Positions 8,554 through 17,395 of a DNA stretch of 64,000 nucleotides are shown in pieces. This stretch comes from an uncultured Lachnospiraceae bacterium (lineage in GTDB: Bacteria > Bacillota > Clostridia > Lachnospirales > Lachnospiraceae): assembly GCA_910588875.1 (NCBI GenBank), contig CAJURT010000008.1:47211-111210 (forward strand). Reading direction: 5' to 3'. Position 1 is the first letter of the stretch. Every line of letters begins with the position of its first letter. Position numbers and translations under genes: made by a program. The notes under the pieces were generated by a model. It made no database searches, was not told the DNA's origin, and worked only from the letters and a program-made list of their open reading frames with translations.

Positions 8554-9849
8554 TCACCCAACCATCAGGCTTGGGAGCCACATGCTGATTGCCGGTATAA
8601 ATGTAATCAGGAGCAAAGAAACGATCATGCACAGATAAAACGGCAGTGTGGCCTTAACTACTTTCTCCATCGGCAGTTTCGCTATGGCAGAACCAATAAA
8701 CAGCACTGCGCCCACCGGAGGGGTCAGAAGCCCGATCCCACAGTTTAAAATTACCATAATACCAAACTGAATCGGGTCAATGCCGATTGAAGTGGCAATC
8801 GGCAGCAGGATCGGTGTTGCAATCAGGATGATGGGAGCCATATCCATGATACATCCCAGAACCAGAAGGATCAGGTTCAGCAGCAATGCCAGGATATAAG
8901 GATTCCTGGTCAGCCCTGTAATGGCGTTTGCCGCCAATTCCGGAACATGCAGCATCGTCAGGCAGTTACCAAATACCGCTGATGTGGAAATCAGGATAAG
9001 TACGATAGATAAGGTGGCAACGCAGTCATCCAGGGACTTCCACACTCCCTTCCAGTCCAGCCCCTTGTAGACAAACACGCTGACAATCAGGCTGTAGATA
9101 ACCGCAATGGCTGCCGACTCAGTAGCGGTAAACACACCGCCAACCACACCAAACACCACGATCAGCACTGCCGCCAATGCCCAAATCGACACGCTCAGCT
9201 GCCGGATCAGGTTCATCACCGAAAAGGGCTCACCCTTTGGATAATTCCTTTTTACAGAAATAATGTAAGAGCCGATCATCAGGCTGCCTGCCAGCAGAGC
9301 GCCTGGAATATATCCGGCCAAAAACAAGGAACCCACAGAAATCCCGCCTGCAGTGGTTGCATAGATAACCATGTTATGGCTGGGCGGAACCAGAAGCCCC
9401 TCACAGGAGGATGTGATGGTAACCGCTGTGGAGAAATCCGCATCATATCCCTGATCCACCATCATAGGGATGAGGATGGAGCCAAGGGAAGCAGTATCTG
9501 CAGAGGCAGAACCGGAGATACCCCCGAAGAAATAGGAGGCCACAATATTTACCATTGCCATGCCGCCGCGCATCCATCCCACGCAGGCATTTGCCAGGGC
9601 TATCAGCTTTTCAGAGATACCGCCGGATCCCATCAGCACCCCCATGGTAATAAAGAACGGCACAGCCATCAAGCTAAAAGAACTGATCCCCTTTACCATG
9701 AACTGGCAAATCGTACTCAGGGATTTGCCCATAGACAGAAGGCAGAGCACGGAAGCCAGGCCTACCGCATAGGCAATCGGGAACCGAAGAAAAATCATAA
9801 TAAAAAAGCTGCCAAGCAAAACGGCAATCGCCATTGTATTCGCATCCAT
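8554..9849 (-). CDS. dctM: TRAP transporter large permease DctM
   Basis: 431 aa, normal length, about 12 hydrophobic segments. DctM carries the Na+-coupled transport path of the TRAP system. Recognisable family stretches include PFFITMGVLMGSGGISEKL, FFGGISGSASADTASLG and IMDMAPIILIATPILLP. It begins one base into the stop of dctQ (shared position 9849), showing tight coupling. It works with DctQ and the upstream DctP. Confidence 0.93.
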   Translation of the reverse strand: MDANTMAIAVLLGSFFIMIFLRFPIAYAVGLASVLCLLSMGKSLSTICQFMVKGISSFSLMAVPFFITMGVLMGSGGISEKLIALANACVGWMRGGMAMVNIVASYFFGGISGSASADTASLGSILIPMMVDQGYDADFSTAVTITSSCEGLLVPPSHNMVIYATTAGGISVGSLFLAGYIPGALLAGSLMIGSYIISVKRNYPKGEPFSVMNLIRQLSVSIWALAAVLIVVFGVVGGVFTATESAAIAVIYSLIVSVFVYKGLDWKGVWKSLDDCVATLSIVLILISTSAVFGNCLTMLHVPELAANAITGLTRNPYILALLLNLILLVLGCIMDMAPIILIATPILLPIATSIGIDPIQFGIMVILNCGIGLLTPPVGAVLFIGSAIAKLPMEKVVKATLPFYLCMIVSLLLITFIPAISMWLPSLMVG

Positions 9850-10373
9850 TACGCCTCGCCCTCCTTTACAAAGATCAGTTTCACATGGTTATAGATCGCC
9901 TCAATCTCAAATACCAGCATGGCGACACCAGCCAGCGGAACCGGGAAATACATCCAGAATCGGGACAGCCATGGCATACTCTCATAACTTCCCCGCCCAC
10001 CGATCTTTTGTGCATACTGCCATCCCACCACAATCATAATCAGGGCAAGAATCAGTACCGCCAAGTCTGCTAAAATATCCAGAAAACGAATCAGTGCCTT
10101 CGGAAGGTAGCTGTCCAGGGCAGTCATACGGATATGGGAGCCGTTACGGATCGCCAGCGCAGCGGAAAGCACCGCCATATAAGACATTAAGGTCAACACC
10201 ACCTGCTCTGACCATGCCGGATCCGGGATAAAAGGAATGTATCTTCCGCACACAGCCATGGAGGTGATGGCAATATCCGCAATTAATAGCAATTTACAGA
10301 TTATCAGGGTCACTTTGTACACAATATCGTATAAAGGCTTGATCTTATCGATCTTTTCAAAAATCGCAGGCAT
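9849..10373 (-). CDS. dctQ: TRAP transporter small permease DctQ
   Basis: 174 aa from the ATG at 10373, chosen because GGAAAGGAG lies 6 nt upstream; the frame stays open to 10448 across the intergenic hairpin but without a good site. Four membrane segments, with the characteristic WSEQVVLTLMSYMAVLSAA stretch. DctQ pairs with DctM as the small membrane subunit. Start of dctM overlaps its stop. Confidence 0.9.
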   Translation of the reverse strand: MPAIFEKIDKIKPLYDIVYKVTLIICKLLLIADIAITSMAVCGRYIPFIPDPAWSEQVVLTLMSYMAVLSAALAIRNGSHIRMTALDSYLPKALIRFLDILADLAVLILALIMIVVGWQYAQKIGGRGSYESMPWLSRFWMYFPVPLAGVAMLVFEIEAIYNHVKLIFVKEGEA

Positions 10374-10405
10374 AGCTACTCCTTTCCCACTCAGAAAACG
10401 CTCAA

Positions 10406-10440
10406 CAGGGCACAGAAACCTTACTGGCTCCTGTGCCCTG
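10406..10440 (-). other. Intergenic hairpin between dctP and dctQ
   Basis: Perfect 10-bp arms CAGGGCACAG (10406-10415) and CTGTGCCCTG (10431-10440), with no T run after it on the minus strand. This fits an mRNA-stabilising or processing hairpin that keeps binding-protein mRNA more abundant than permease mRNA, as known in many SBP operons. Confidence 0.6.
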
Positions 10441-10497
10441 CAAAACACCTACCACTTAGGTTTTCTTATTTTTGTGACAATGCTGCTTTTCTGCATT

Positions 10498-11625
10498 TTA
10501 CTGCATATCAACAATCTGCTGATACAGATCTGCATATGCGGAAGTGTTGTCTTCCACAACCTTCTTACAAGCCTCCTGCCACGGAGCCTTGTCCGTAACC
10601 TCAACCACGTTGCAGCCGTCTGTCTTCAGTTCCTCAAGAACCTTGTTCTCAGCCTCCTCGGAGATCTGGCGGTTGTACTCGGATGCCAGCTTGGAAGCCT
10701 CCATCATAGCATTCTGCTGGTTCTCAGTCAGCTTATCCCATGCTTCATCGGTGATGATAACCTGGATAGCGCCCAGGGTATGGCCGTCCAGGATCAGGTT
10801 GTTGGCAACCTCCGGAAAAGCATTGGACTTGTAGTTGGCAATCGGCTGCTCAGCGCCGTCCACCACGCCTGTCTGCAGGGCAGAATACAGTTCACCGAAA
10901 GCCACAACAGTGGGGGAAGCGCCCAGGCCTTCCACCATGCCGTTCATGATCGGGTCATTGGACACACGCAGCTTCATGCCCTTCAGATCCTCCAGGCTGT
11001 TTACCGGGTTCTTGGTGAAGAAATGGCGGAAACCTTCCTCGCCGTAGAACAGGCCTCTCACCCCTGTGCCGTTCTCATGGGGCTCAAGCAGGAATTCCGG
11101 AGCCAGGTCCGAAGTGGCAAAATTCCAGAAATGGTTCCGATCCACAAAGGTATAGGGAATGGACAGCAGCATGGACTTCTCACCGCCGTAGCTGGTCAGG
11201 GCAAAGGCAGAAATACGGGACATATCGATGGTGCCGCCGCCACCTAACATGGTATCCAGCACGTCGTTCTCAGAACCCAGGACACCGGAAGCCTGCAAAT
11301 CAATCGTGATCGAACCTCCGGAAAGTTCCTCAACCTTCTCCTTGAAAAAGGAATCGGTCTGCCCTACAATCGTATCCAGCGGGTTAACCTCCGCATATAC
11401 CAGGGTCACTGCCGGATCATTGGCTGCCGCTGCATCGCCGGCCGCCTCACTGCCGGCATCTGCCGCTGCATCTGCCTCTGTCTCTCCCTCTCCGGCTGCC
11501 GGTGCTTCCGACGCTGCGGGAGCCGCAGTAGTAGCCGGAGCCTCCGGCTCCTTCAGCCCGCATCCGGACAGAGACGCCACAACCATGGCCGCACACAGTG
11601 CTGTGCCAATCCATCTTTTTTTCAT
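10498..11625 (-). CDS. dctP: TRAP transporter substrate-binding lipoprotein DctP
   Basis: 375 aa from the ATG at 11625 (AGGAGGAA 7 nt upstream; the longer open frame lacks a site). Lipoprotein signal with LSGC, then an Ala/Glu/Thr-rich flexible linker (~24-65), then the DctP domain starting VTLVYAEVNPLDT. The ligand-binding arginine is in GMKLRVSNDP. It is the first gene of the dctPQM operon and lies directly downstream of the two-component genes, which probably control it. The substrate is likely an organic acid or sugar acid; the sequence does not say which. Confidence 0.92.
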   Translation of the reverse strand: MKKRWIGTALCAAMVVASLSGCGLKEPEAPATTAAPAASEAPAAGEGETEADAAADAGSEAAGDAAAANDPAVTLVYAEVNPLDTIVGQTDSFFKEKVEELSGGSITIDLQASGVLGSENDVLDTMLGGGGTIDMSRISAFALTSYGGEKSMLLSIPYTFVDRNHFWNFATSDLAPEFLLEPHENGTGVRGLFYGEEGFRHFFTKNPVNSLEDLKGMKLRVSNDPIMNGMVEGLGASPTVVAFGELYSALQTGVVDGAEQPIANYKSNAFPEVANNLILDGHTLGAIQVIITDEAWDKLTENQQNAMMEASKLASEYNRQISEEAENKVLEELKTDGCNVVEVTDKAPWQEACKKVVEDNTSAYADLYQQIVDMQ

Positions 11626-11710
11626 AAAACATTTCCTCCTTATGATTTTTATGAAACGCCCTGCACTTTCCCCGGAAAATATCCCCTTGGAAAATCCAGG
11701 ATATAGTTTC

Positions 11711-11738
11711 ATTATATACCATAGTTATCGGAATGCAA
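11711..11738 (-). promoter_or_regulatory. Promoter of the dctPQM operon
   Basis: On the minus strand: -35 TTGCAT (11733-11738), 16-bp spacer, -10 TATAAT (11711-11716). The AT-rich stretch upstream (11740-11800) is the likely place for binding of the neighbouring AraC-type regulator. Confidence 0.6.
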
Positions 11739-11802
11739 ATAGTAAATTTTTGTGAATCATAGTAGGATTTTAACTTTTTGCCCAAAATTATTTATACATA
11801 TC

Positions 11803-12612
11803 CTACAAAGGATTCTCCGGTTCCTGTTTCCCACGGAAAATCTGGGCACGGTATTCCGTAGGGCTCACCCCTGTAACCCGCCGGAAAACCTTTGTAAAGT
11901 AATTGGAATCCCCATAGCCTACCGCCTTCCCAATCTCCTTCACGTTCACCATGGGATCCTCCAGCAGCCTTTTCGCCACCCCCACCCGGTATTCCGTCAG
12001 GTAAGAAGTAAAATTCCTGCCAAAACACTGTTTGAACAGCTTGCTGAAATAGGCCTCCGAGTAATTCATGGTCCGTGCCAGATCCTGCATGGAGATATCA
12101 TAGACATAGTTTTCACAGATATATTCTTCAATCGTCTCCTTTACCCCTGACAAACGGGAATTTTCATATTCGTCCGAAACCTGGGCATTGTAAGAAAAAT
12201 CAGCCCCATCTGTTTCCGTCATATATTCTTTTGCCTGTTCGCCGGTCTGCCGGATGGCTTCTTCCACCACCAGCATCAGTTCCTTTTCCTCATACGGCTT
12301 TAAAAGATAATCCAGTGCCCGCACCGTAATCGCCTTCCTGGCATAGGCAAACTCATCAAAGGCTGTCAAAAAAATAATGCAGCACTTTTTATCCTTTGCC
12401 CGGATCCTCTCTGCTGCCTCTATCCCATTAATCCCCGGCATTTCAATATCCAGGATTGCAATCTGTATCTTCTGCTCTTCATAAACCTGCAGAGCCTCCC
12501 GGCCATTCTCCGCCTGGAAAATGGCACATCTTCCCTTTAAGTTTTTATTCAGGGTCTTGCAAAGCACTGCCCTCTCAAGCATTTCATCATCTGCAACCAA
12601 TATCCGAACCAT
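11803..12612 (-). CDS. Response regulator, receiver plus AraC-type DNA-binding domain
   Basis: 269 aa. N-terminal receiver (1-~120) with acidic pocket DDE at ~7-9 and phospho-acceptor Asp in AILDIEMPGINGIEA, then a linker and two C-terminal helix-turn-helix motifs of the AraC family (MQDLARTMNYSEAYFSKLFK and VKEIGKAVGYGDSNYFTKVF). YesN-like layout. Encoded 32 bp downstream of its kinase and directly upstream of dctPQM, so it most likely activates the TRAP genes in response to substrate. Confidence 0.9.
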   Translation of the reverse strand: MVRILVADDEMLERAVLCKTLNKNLKGRCAIFQAENGREALQVYEEQKIQIAILDIEMPGINGIEAAERIRAKDKKCCIIFLTAFDEFAYARKAITVRALDYLLKPYEEKELMLVVEEAIRQTGEQAKEYMTETDGADFSYNAQVSDEYENSRLSGVKETIEEYICENYVYDISMQDLARTMNYSEAYFSKLFKQCFGRNFTSYLTEYRVGVAKRLLEDPMVNVKEIGKAVGYGDSNYFTKVFRRVTGVSPTEYRAQIFRGKQEPENPL

Positions 12613-12644
12613 GGCACTCCTTTCCCCGGTATCCCTATTCTTGC

Positions 12645-14135
12645 TTACTGCCTCTTCCCGCCCTGCGGAATGCGGATCTGTATCACGGTCCCCCGCTGCT
12701 TTTCCCCATAAATCTTCACTTCGCCCTCCGGATACATGGTATGGATCCTCTGGCAGATGTTCCCCAGCCCAATCCCTATTTTCGATGTATGTTTGTTCTC
12801 AATAGCCTCCTGGAGCTGCTGCCTGGTTTCCCTCTCCATACCGACGCCGGTATCCGCCACAGACACCACCAGCATGCTGCCCTGCTCCCAAATCCGCAGA
12901 AAAACCCTGCCTCCCTGTTCTTTTTTTGAGACTCCGTGGACAATGGCATTCTCCACCAATGGCTGCAGGGTAAATGCCGGTATCTGCACGGAACCCTCAT
13001 CCACCTTAAGGCAGCTGCCATACCGGATCCGGTTTCCGAATCTCATCTTTTGGATATACATATAATCCTGCACTACCTTCAGTTCCCGCTCCAGCGCCAC
13101 CACCTGCTCCGTGGTCTTTAGGTTGTAGCGGAACAGGTTGCTCATGCTGGTAATCATCCGCTCTGTGGTGGATGCGTCTTCCAGCTTAGCCATACAGGCA
13201 ATGATATTCAAGGTATTAAAGAGGAAATGTGGATTGATCTGGCTCTTTAAAAGATCCAGCCGCGCCGCTTCCAGCCGTTTCTCCATCTCCATTTTCTCCA
13301 TGGCCTCCTTGTGGAGAAGATCTGAAATCTCATGGTTTTTCACCAATGTATGAATATAGCCCTCTGTGGCATGTTTCATCCGGTTGAACGCCTGAACCAT
13401 CTCCCCCATCTCATCCCGGTTCTCCACCGCCAAATCCCCACCGCTAAAATCATTCACTGCTATTTTTCTGGTGGCATCCGCCAGCATTTCCATGGGATCC
13501 ACCACTGCATGGGACAAAAGCCTGGTCAGAAAAACCATAGCCCCAATCATAGCCAAAGAAAGCACCAGGATCAGATACGGCATCCGGTAAAAAAAGGGCA
13601 CCTGCCGCTGGTAGCTGGCATCTCCGGCCACCATAGTCAGCTGCAAAAGCTGGCGGGCGTATGTCTGTAAGTATTCCTGCATGGAATATACCCGGTAAAG
13701 GCTGGTGATGTAGTCTTCCCCCTCTGTGTCCCTTTTTAATATCCCGTCCCGGGAGGCACAATAATTTTCATAGGCATTGCGGATGTTCCAGGTCCTGGCA
13801 TATCTGACGGAGCCGATTTCCTGATAATCAAAGGGCAGCTGCCCCAGGCTATCTTCCGACTTTTTGCATGCCTCCTGATACTGCTTTTCATTTTCTGGGG
13901 TCCGGTTCCGGATATAATCCCCAAAAGCACGGGATTCCCTTTCCATTGCTTCCTGAAAATTATAGCATCTGGAATTGCCGTCCAAAATCCGGTTGAAATT
14001 CCCTACCGCAAAATCCATCAGCAAAAAGCTGAACAGGGCAGACACGCCGATTACCAGAATCACCAGGCAGAGATAAATCCCCAGTTTTTTCTTTAAAGAA
14101 ATCCCCAGCCACAATTCCTTCCCGTATTGATACAT
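12645..14135 (-). CDS. Sensor histidine kinase, YesM/LytS type
   Basis: 496 aa. N-terminal membrane segment (~17-40), extracytoplasmic region with conserved helical pattern (~40-180), second membrane segment (~188-208), HAMP domain (~210-262), His_kinase domain with the phospho-acceptor in QINPHFLFNTLN, and a HATPase domain with N box PLVENAIVHGV and G box DTGVGM. AAGGACGG precedes the ATG. Pairs with the AraC-type regulator 32 bp downstream. The ligand may reach it through a binding protein such as the separately promoted DctP. Confidence 0.9.
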   Translation of the reverse strand: MYQYGKELWLGISLKKKLGIYLCLVILVIGVSALFSFLLMDFAVGNFNRILDGNSRCYNFQEAMERESRAFGDYIRNRTPENEKQYQEACKKSEDSLGQLPFDYQEIGSVRYARTWNIRNAYENYCASRDGILKRDTEGEDYITSLYRVYSMQEYLQTYARQLLQLTMVAGDASYQRQVPFFYRMPYLILVLSLAMIGAMVFLTRLLSHAVVDPMEMLADATRKIAVNDFSGGDLAVENRDEMGEMVQAFNRMKHATEGYIHTLVKNHEISDLLHKEAMEKMEMEKRLEAARLDLLKSQINPHFLFNTLNIIACMAKLEDASTTERMITSMSNLFRYNLKTTEQVVALERELKVVQDYMYIQKMRFGNRIRYGSCLKVDEGSVQIPAFTLQPLVENAIVHGVSKKEQGGRVFLRIWEQGSMLVVSVADTGVGMERETRQQLQEAIENKHTSKIGIGLGNICQRIHTMYPEGEVKIYGEKQRGTVIQIRIPQGGKRQ

Positions 14136-14210
14136 TGCCCACCGTCCTTATCCTGCCCAGTCTCCCGCTTCCCTGTTATTTTAGCATGGATTCCGGCAGG
14201 AGACAACAGC

Positions 14211-14241
14211 AAAAGAGCCAGGTTTGTCCCCTGGCTCTTTT
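14211..14241 (-). terminator. Rho-independent terminator
   Basis: AAAAGAGCCAGG (14211-14222) and CCTGGCTCTTTT (14230-14241) give a 12-bp stem with terminal A/T runs, so it can act in both directions. It ends the NlpC/P60 gene that stops at 14248. Confidence 0.85.
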
Positions 14242-14247
14242 GCTGCC

Positions 14248-15900
14248 CTAATTTAAAACCCTTCTTATGGTCTTCGGATTCCGGTAATTCCAGGTTGAAA
14301 TCTTGATTCCGCTCCGCCGGCTGGCCGCATGGACAATCTGCCCATTGCCAATGTACATGGCCACATGGTTAACCACACCGCTGCTGTTTGTGTAGAAGAT
14401 CAGATCTCCCGGCAGCATTTCACTGGAGTTGACGGCACGCCCTACCTTGGCCTGTTCCCTGGAAGTACGGGGGAGGGACACCCCTGCAGCGTTCCGCATG
14501 ACATACTGCACAAAGCCAGAGCAGTCTGCACCGGTATTCGGGTTCGTTCCGCCCCAGACGTAACGGTTCCCCACAAACTGCAGGCCGTAATTTACCACCT
14601 TGCTGCGCAATGCCGCCTGCTGGTTCGCCCGTTCCTCCACCGGAGAGAACTTAATCGCCTCTGTCAAAGCATACCGCACCTCTACATTGTTATCCCTGGT
14701 GGCAATAAATGCCTTATCTGAGGGCTCACCATCCTCTCCGTCCCCGGTATCCAGTTCAATCTGGATCCAGCCATCCAGCTGATCCAGCACCGTATAGCGG
14801 TCCTCCTTGGAAATCTGCGTCCAGATCTTGGCGGTAGTGCTTGGTTCCGAACGCACGTTCAGCCTGTCCGTGTTGACAATGGCCATCAATGTGGCAGACT
14901 CCAGAGCCAGATCCCTGGCCTCCTGTCCAACCGCCACAAATTCAGGGTCTGCCGTCACATATCCGGTAATTGCCCCGGATTTCACCTTATACCAGCCGTC
15001 TTGGGTCTCCAGGATCTCCCCCGCCGCCCTGCCGGGGAATTTACCGATCACATTGGTGTCGTCCTCCGTGCTCGGGCTGTTGCGGATATTCAGATAATTG
15101 TCAACCTTGGATATCACCAGATGATCGTACTGGTTAAGCGCCATGGCCCGCAAATCCAGCTTCCTTGCCTCGTTCAAGGCATACTTCACCGTCACATACT
15201 CACTGGAAACGTAGCCCTCCTCAATCCGGATCCAGCCGTCAAGTTCCTCCAGAACCGGGTAACGCTCATAGATCAGGGCCTGGGCCACCACATTCGCGGC
15301 ATCCTCCATATTGGGCTCGGAACGTATGTTCAGCTTCTCGGTATTGACCTCTGCCATCTGTTCCACATGCTCTAAAGCTTCCTGGCGCGCCTCCGGGCCA
15401 CTGAGAATATACCGGTTATGGACATACCCCTCAATCCCCCCTGAGGTGATATGGCTCCACTCCCCTTCTGTTTCCAGGACTTCGCAGGCACTGTTCTGCT
15501 GCAATTTCCCAATAATCTTGCCATTGGACCCCGGCGCTTCCCTGACGTTTAGGTATCCTGCCACCTGAACCAGCCCAAGATTCCCGTAGGAATCCACCAC
15601 GGCCTGTTTTTCCTGCAAAATGCGCTGGCGCTCAACCTCCTCTGCAGACAAAGTGGATTCTATTGCTACCATAATTTCGGAAGAAGGCTCCTCCAGATTG
15701 GAGGCGGCCGCCTCCTGCTCCTTGTCTGCCTTGTGGCGGCTGCTGACGGCACAGGCCAGGACTGCGGCCACTGACACAGCGGCAATCGCAGAGATGACAA
15801 CCCTCCGGTTTTGATATATAGGAAGCCTCTTTCTTTTCCGGCGTGATTTATTCAGGACACGCATATAGTCCTTGCTGTTATAGTTTCTCTTATCTGGCAT
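14248..15900 (-). CDS. SH3-domain NlpC/P60 peptidoglycan hydrolase
   Basis: 550 aa. Basic N-terminus, one membrane anchor/signal (~29-50), an acidic linker, four bacterial SH3 repeats (~112-165, ~180-235, ~255-315, ~335-410; each with an LN(V/I)R-type strand), then an NlpC/P60 cysteine peptidase domain (~430-550). Catalytic Cys in GADCSGFVQYV and His in NHVAMYIGNG are present. Such enzymes cut D-Glu to diamino acid bonds in stem peptides during wall turnover. AAGGAGAT sits 6 nt before the ATG. Transcribed alone from a promoter with an unusual palindrome at its -10. Confidence 0.92.
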   Translation of the reverse strand: MPDKRNYNSKDYMRVLNKSRRKRKRLPIYQNRRVVISAIAAVSVAAVLACAVSSRHKADKEQEAAASNLEEPSSEIMVAIESTLSAEEVERQRILQEKQAVVDSYGNLGLVQVAGYLNVREAPGSNGKIIGKLQQNSACEVLETEGEWSHITSGGIEGYVHNRYILSGPEARQEALEHVEQMAEVNTEKLNIRSEPNMEDAANVVAQALIYERYPVLEELDGWIRIEEGYVSSEYVTVKYALNEARKLDLRAMALNQYDHLVISKVDNYLNIRNSPSTEDDTNVIGKFPGRAAGEILETQDGWYKVKSGAITGYVTADPEFVAVGQEARDLALESATLMAIVNTDRLNVRSEPSTTAKIWTQISKEDRYTVLDQLDGWIQIELDTGDGEDGEPSDKAFIATRDNNVEVRYALTEAIKFSPVEERANQQAALRSKVVNYGLQFVGNRYVWGGTNPNTGADCSGFVQYVMRNAAGVSLPRTSREQAKVGRAVNSSEMLPGDLIFYTNSSGVVNHVAMYIGNGQIVHAASRRSGIKISTWNYRNPKTIRRVLN

Positions 15901-15919
15901 ATTGTGATCTCCTTATGTG

Positions 15920-15982
15920 GAGATTATAGGATATCCTCTGGACCCAGACCGGCAATGCTATAATCTCGACAGCGATTATACC
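15920..15982 (-). promoter_or_regulatory. Promoter, palindrome and leader stem of the NlpC/P60 gene
   Basis: On the minus strand an extended -10, TGGTATAAT, has its TATAAT at 15975-15980. It is the edge of a 26-bp imperfect palindrome (15957-15982). Just downstream, GAGATTATAG (15967-15958) is perfectly complementary to CTATAATCTC (15929-15920), so the mRNA would start with a 10-bp stem ending right before the ribosome binding site. The palindrome is 23/26 identical to that at 58208-58233. Confidence 0.6.
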
Positions 15983-16069
15983 ATATATTTTTCCACTTTT
16001 CGATACTGAATAACAGAAAATTTATTAAAATTCTGTTACATCCCGGTTCAGGCTGCCGTCTGTCCCGTA

Positions 16070-16603
16070 TTATCCCACCAAAAGGCCGAGTATCGCTGCA
16101 ATCAAAATCGTTTTCGGGATGGACAATTTAGCCTTGACCAGCAATATCCCGCTGACGATTGCAATCCCAACCAAATTCCAGGCAATCCCCCTGCCTGGGA
16201 TGTAAGTTGTAATCCCCAGGGTCACTGCAGCCGCCATCAGCATCCCCATGCTGGCCGGCCTCACACCGCGCATGGCGCTTTCCAGGTATGGATTGTCCTT
16301 CAGCCGGAAAATAAAGTGGGCCGCCGCCATGGAAAGAGTCAGCGAAGGCATCATCACCCCTAAACTGGCACAAAGGGCGCCTGCCATCCCTGCCGTCCGC
16401 AGCCCCACGAAGGTGGCACAATTAATCCCCAAAGATCCTGGCGTCATCTCCGCCACTGCCACAATATCCATCACCTCCTCTGCCGTCATCCATCCATACC
16501 GCAAAACCTCATCATTGATGACCGGTATCATTGTCATGCCGCCAAAACTGCAAAACCCGATTTTCATAAAGGACAAAAACAGCCTAAGACAGGTCATCCC
16601 CAA
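16070..16603 (-). CDS. chrA: Chromate transporter family subunit (second half)
   Basis: 177 aa membrane protein with the ChrA signature SFMKIGFCSFGGMTMIPVI at the N-terminus and MTPGSLGINCATFVG following. In many Firmicutes ChrA is encoded as two half-size proteins that work together, as here; the other half overlaps by 20 bp upstream. The family can export chromate, but in gut anaerobes the natural substrate is uncertain. Confidence 0.85.
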   Translation of the reverse strand: MGMTCLRLFLSFMKIGFCSFGGMTMIPVINDEVLRYGWMTAEEVMDIVAVAEMTPGSLGINCATFVGLRTAGMAGALCASLGVMMPSLTLSMAAAHFIFRLKDNPYLESAMRGVRPASMGMLMAAAVTLGITTYIPGRGIAWNLVGIAIVSGILLVKAKLSIPKTILIAAILGLLVG

Positions 16604-17141
16604 TCTCCCCCTTCCATATCAGAAGACCCGCAACCAATGCCGCCAGCACCAAAATCAGCTTATTCAACCCTGTCACGGCACAGACAACAAAGGAAATTGC
16701 CAGGATCACATATGCAGGCCGCCCTTTGACTGCCGTTTTTTTCAATTTGAGGCAGGCGCTGACGATAATGGGCACCACCACACTGCGGACCCCATTGAGC
16801 ACCTTGGCCACATAGATATTGTCCCGCAGGGAAGAATAAAAAAATGTCACTGCCGCGATTGCCGCCAGTGCCGGAAGCGACAGGCCTACCGCCGCCGCAA
16901 CTCCCCCGGCAACCCCCTCCATGGCATAGCCGCAGAACACGGACATATTGATAATCATAACCCCCGGGAAGGACTTCGCTAAGGACATGAAGTCTACCAC
17001 CTGTTCTTCATCCATCCATCCTCTTTTATCCACAAATTCATTCTGCATCTGGGCAATGATGCTCCAGCCGCCGCCAAAGGTAAACAATCCTATTTTGGCC
17101 ATAACATAAAATATTTCCAAAAGCCTTTTGTACCTTTTCAT
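16584..17141 (-). CDS. chrA: Chromate transporter family subunit (first half)
   Basis: 185 aa from the ATG at 17141. A TTG at 17174 and an ATG at 17165 lie at or before the predicted transcription start, so they are unlikely; AGCAGG precedes 17141. Signature MAKIGLFTFGGGWSIIAQMQ and KSFPGVMIINMSVFCGY. Overlaps the second half-subunit gene by 20 bp, indicating translational coupling of a two-component ChrA. Confidence 0.85.
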   Translation of the reverse strand: MKRYKRLLEIFYVMAKIGLFTFGGGWSIIAQMQNEFVDKRGWMDEEQVVDFMSLAKSFPGVMIINMSVFCGYAMEGVAGGVAAAVGLSLPALAAIAAVTFFYSSLRDNIYVAKVLNGVRSVVVPIIVSACLKLKKTAVKGRPAYVILAISFVVCAVTGLNKLILVLAALVAGLLIWKGEIGDDLS

Positions 17142-17173
17142 AATAAGACCTGCTTTCTTATCCATCTTTGTCA

Positions 17174-17202
17174 ATCTTAATATGTTTTTATCATGCGGTC
17201 AA
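17174..17202 (-). promoter_or_regulatory. Promoter of the chromate transporter pair
   Basis: On the minus strand: -35 TTGACC (17197-17202), 17-bp spacer, -10 TAAGAT (17174-17179). This sets the transcription start near 17167 and supports the 17141 start codon. Confidence 0.6.
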
Positions 17203-17395
17203 ATAGCAAAATCCTATATCTGTCATAGATTTCACAAAATATTCACAGTTTAGCGTAAATTTAATAAAAAATCAATAGTTTTTTCCCTCCGTTTGTAGTA
17301 AACTCTTGTTTGCAGCTGTTATTTCCCCGGCCCTTCATGGTTTGCCGGAGGAAATGGCATGATTTCAATTTTCACAAGAGGAGTGATTGGCAATT

